42,101 nucleotides of DNA from Deltaproteobacteria bacterium (GTDB lineage: Bacteria > Desulfobacterota > Desulfuromonadia > Desulfuromonadales > BM103): NCBI GenBank assembly GCA_024636215.1, contig JAGXHL010000090.1:1-42101 (forward strand), in the 5' to 3' direction. Under the pieces are notes generated by a model. That model was not told where the DNA came from and searched no databases. It was given only the letters and a program-made list of their open reading frames with translations. Below are positions 41,833 to 42,101 of the stretch, in pieces. A program made the translations under genes and the position numbers. How positions within the stretch are numbered: position 1 is the stretch's first letter; each line of letters opens with the position of its first letter.

Positions 41833-42101
41833 ATGGCAAAAGCCAAGTTTGAACGGACTAAGCCGCATGTCAATATCGGGACGATCGGTCACGTTGACCA
41901 CGGCAAAACGACCCTGACCGCAGCAATCACCAACGTGCTTTCTTCCAAGGGTGGCGCTGAGTTCAAAGCGTTTGACCAGATCGACAACGCTCCCGAGGAG
42001 CGTGAGCGCGGTATCACGATCGCAACGGCGCACGTTGAGTACGAGACGGACAACCGTCACTATGCTCACGTCGACTGCCCGGGTCACGCTGACTACGTTA
42101 A
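41833..42101 (+). CDS. tuf: Elongation factor Tu (partial, runs off window)
   Basis: The first 89 residues of EF-Tu are visible: G1 loop [10 protein letters not shown] near 19-28, switch I with [18 protein letters not shown], and G3 [10 protein letters not shown]-Tu brings aminoacyl-tRNA to the ribosome. The ATG follows GGGAGG at 8 bases. The gene is continuous with the tRNA cluster and so probably processed from the same transcript. The remaining three quarters lie beyond base 42101. Confidence 0.98.
   Translation, partial: MAKAKFERTKPHVNIGTIGHVDHGKTTLTAAITNVLSSKGGAEFKAFDQIDNAPEERERGITIATAHVEYETDNRHYAHVDCPGHADYV

Overview
The window looks like a chromosomal segment of a member of the Desulfuromonadia (Geobacter/Desulfuromonas-like). 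This rests on gene content and order: yedF next to selC, ispG-proS, a DUF4388 protein ahead of pyrF, Cys-rich lipoproteins and a thr-tyr-gly-thr tRNA cluster in front of tuf. I read this by eye, so the genus is an inference. Conserved core genes fill roughly 22.2-42.1 kb and an accessory region with many broken genes fills roughly 2.5-22.1 kb.

Left edge (1-2.5 kb): the start of a CNNM/DUF21 membrane protein runs off the window on the minus strand, followed by a secreted lipoprotein of the sorbosone/PQQ-dependent sugar dehydrogenase type.

Accessory region (2.5-22.1 kb): (a) 3.1-5.65 kb holds a truncated HipB-like gene and a minus-strand excisionase-type operon (AlpA, a winged-helix protein, two unknowns) ending in a nucleotidyltransferase (AbiEii-like) with no start codon and an internal amber stop. 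(b) 5.8-11.9 kb is bounded by two 144-bp direct repeats. It holds an orphan copy of an Abi-type small RNA, two gene tails, a SNF2 helicase with its SWIM-finger partner, and a damaged nucleotidyltransferase/partner pair behind a double palindromic operator. (c) 12.2-22.1 kb is a type I restriction-modification locus, hsdM-[RNA-abi]-hsdS-...-hsdR. It has a HEPN Abi_2 gene between hsdM and hsdS, a DUF559 nuclease-fold cassette between repeats, and a Fic gene with a convergent small ORF carrying a Fic-inhibitor motif. The region is a compact stack of defence and toxin-antitoxin-like modules.

The island stops 92 bp from the 3' end of selC (tRNA-Sec), a classical integration target. selC lies with yedF (selenium metabolism) on the minus strand.

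Core (22.3-33.9 kb): yedF, ispG, proS, a DUF4388 regulator-like protein coupled to pyrF, a YbfB/YjiJ-type MFS transporter, a three-repeat Cys-rich lipoprotein, a CBS-pair protein, two adjacent inverted-repeat elements, a HAMP-GGDEF-like protein coupled to a lipoprotein, and rlmB.

B12 locus (34.2-40.9 kb): a cobalamin riboswitch with a downstream terminator precedes btuB-btuF-btuC-btuD, then a DUF71 PP-loop ATPase and a radical SAM/SPASM protein. The last four genes overlap or nearly touch, suggesting a B12 uptake and salvage operon.

Right edge (41.0-42.1 kb): a strong sigma70-type promoter, tRNA-Thr(TGT), tRNA-Tyr(GTA), tRNA-Gly(TCC), tRNA-Thr(GGT) and the start of tuf, the order known from the E. 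coli tufB operon.

The most promising unusual points are the RNA-abi unit inside the restriction operon with its orphan RNA paralogue, the convergent candidate Fic antitoxin, and the DUF71/radical SAM pair in the riboswitch-controlled B12 operon.
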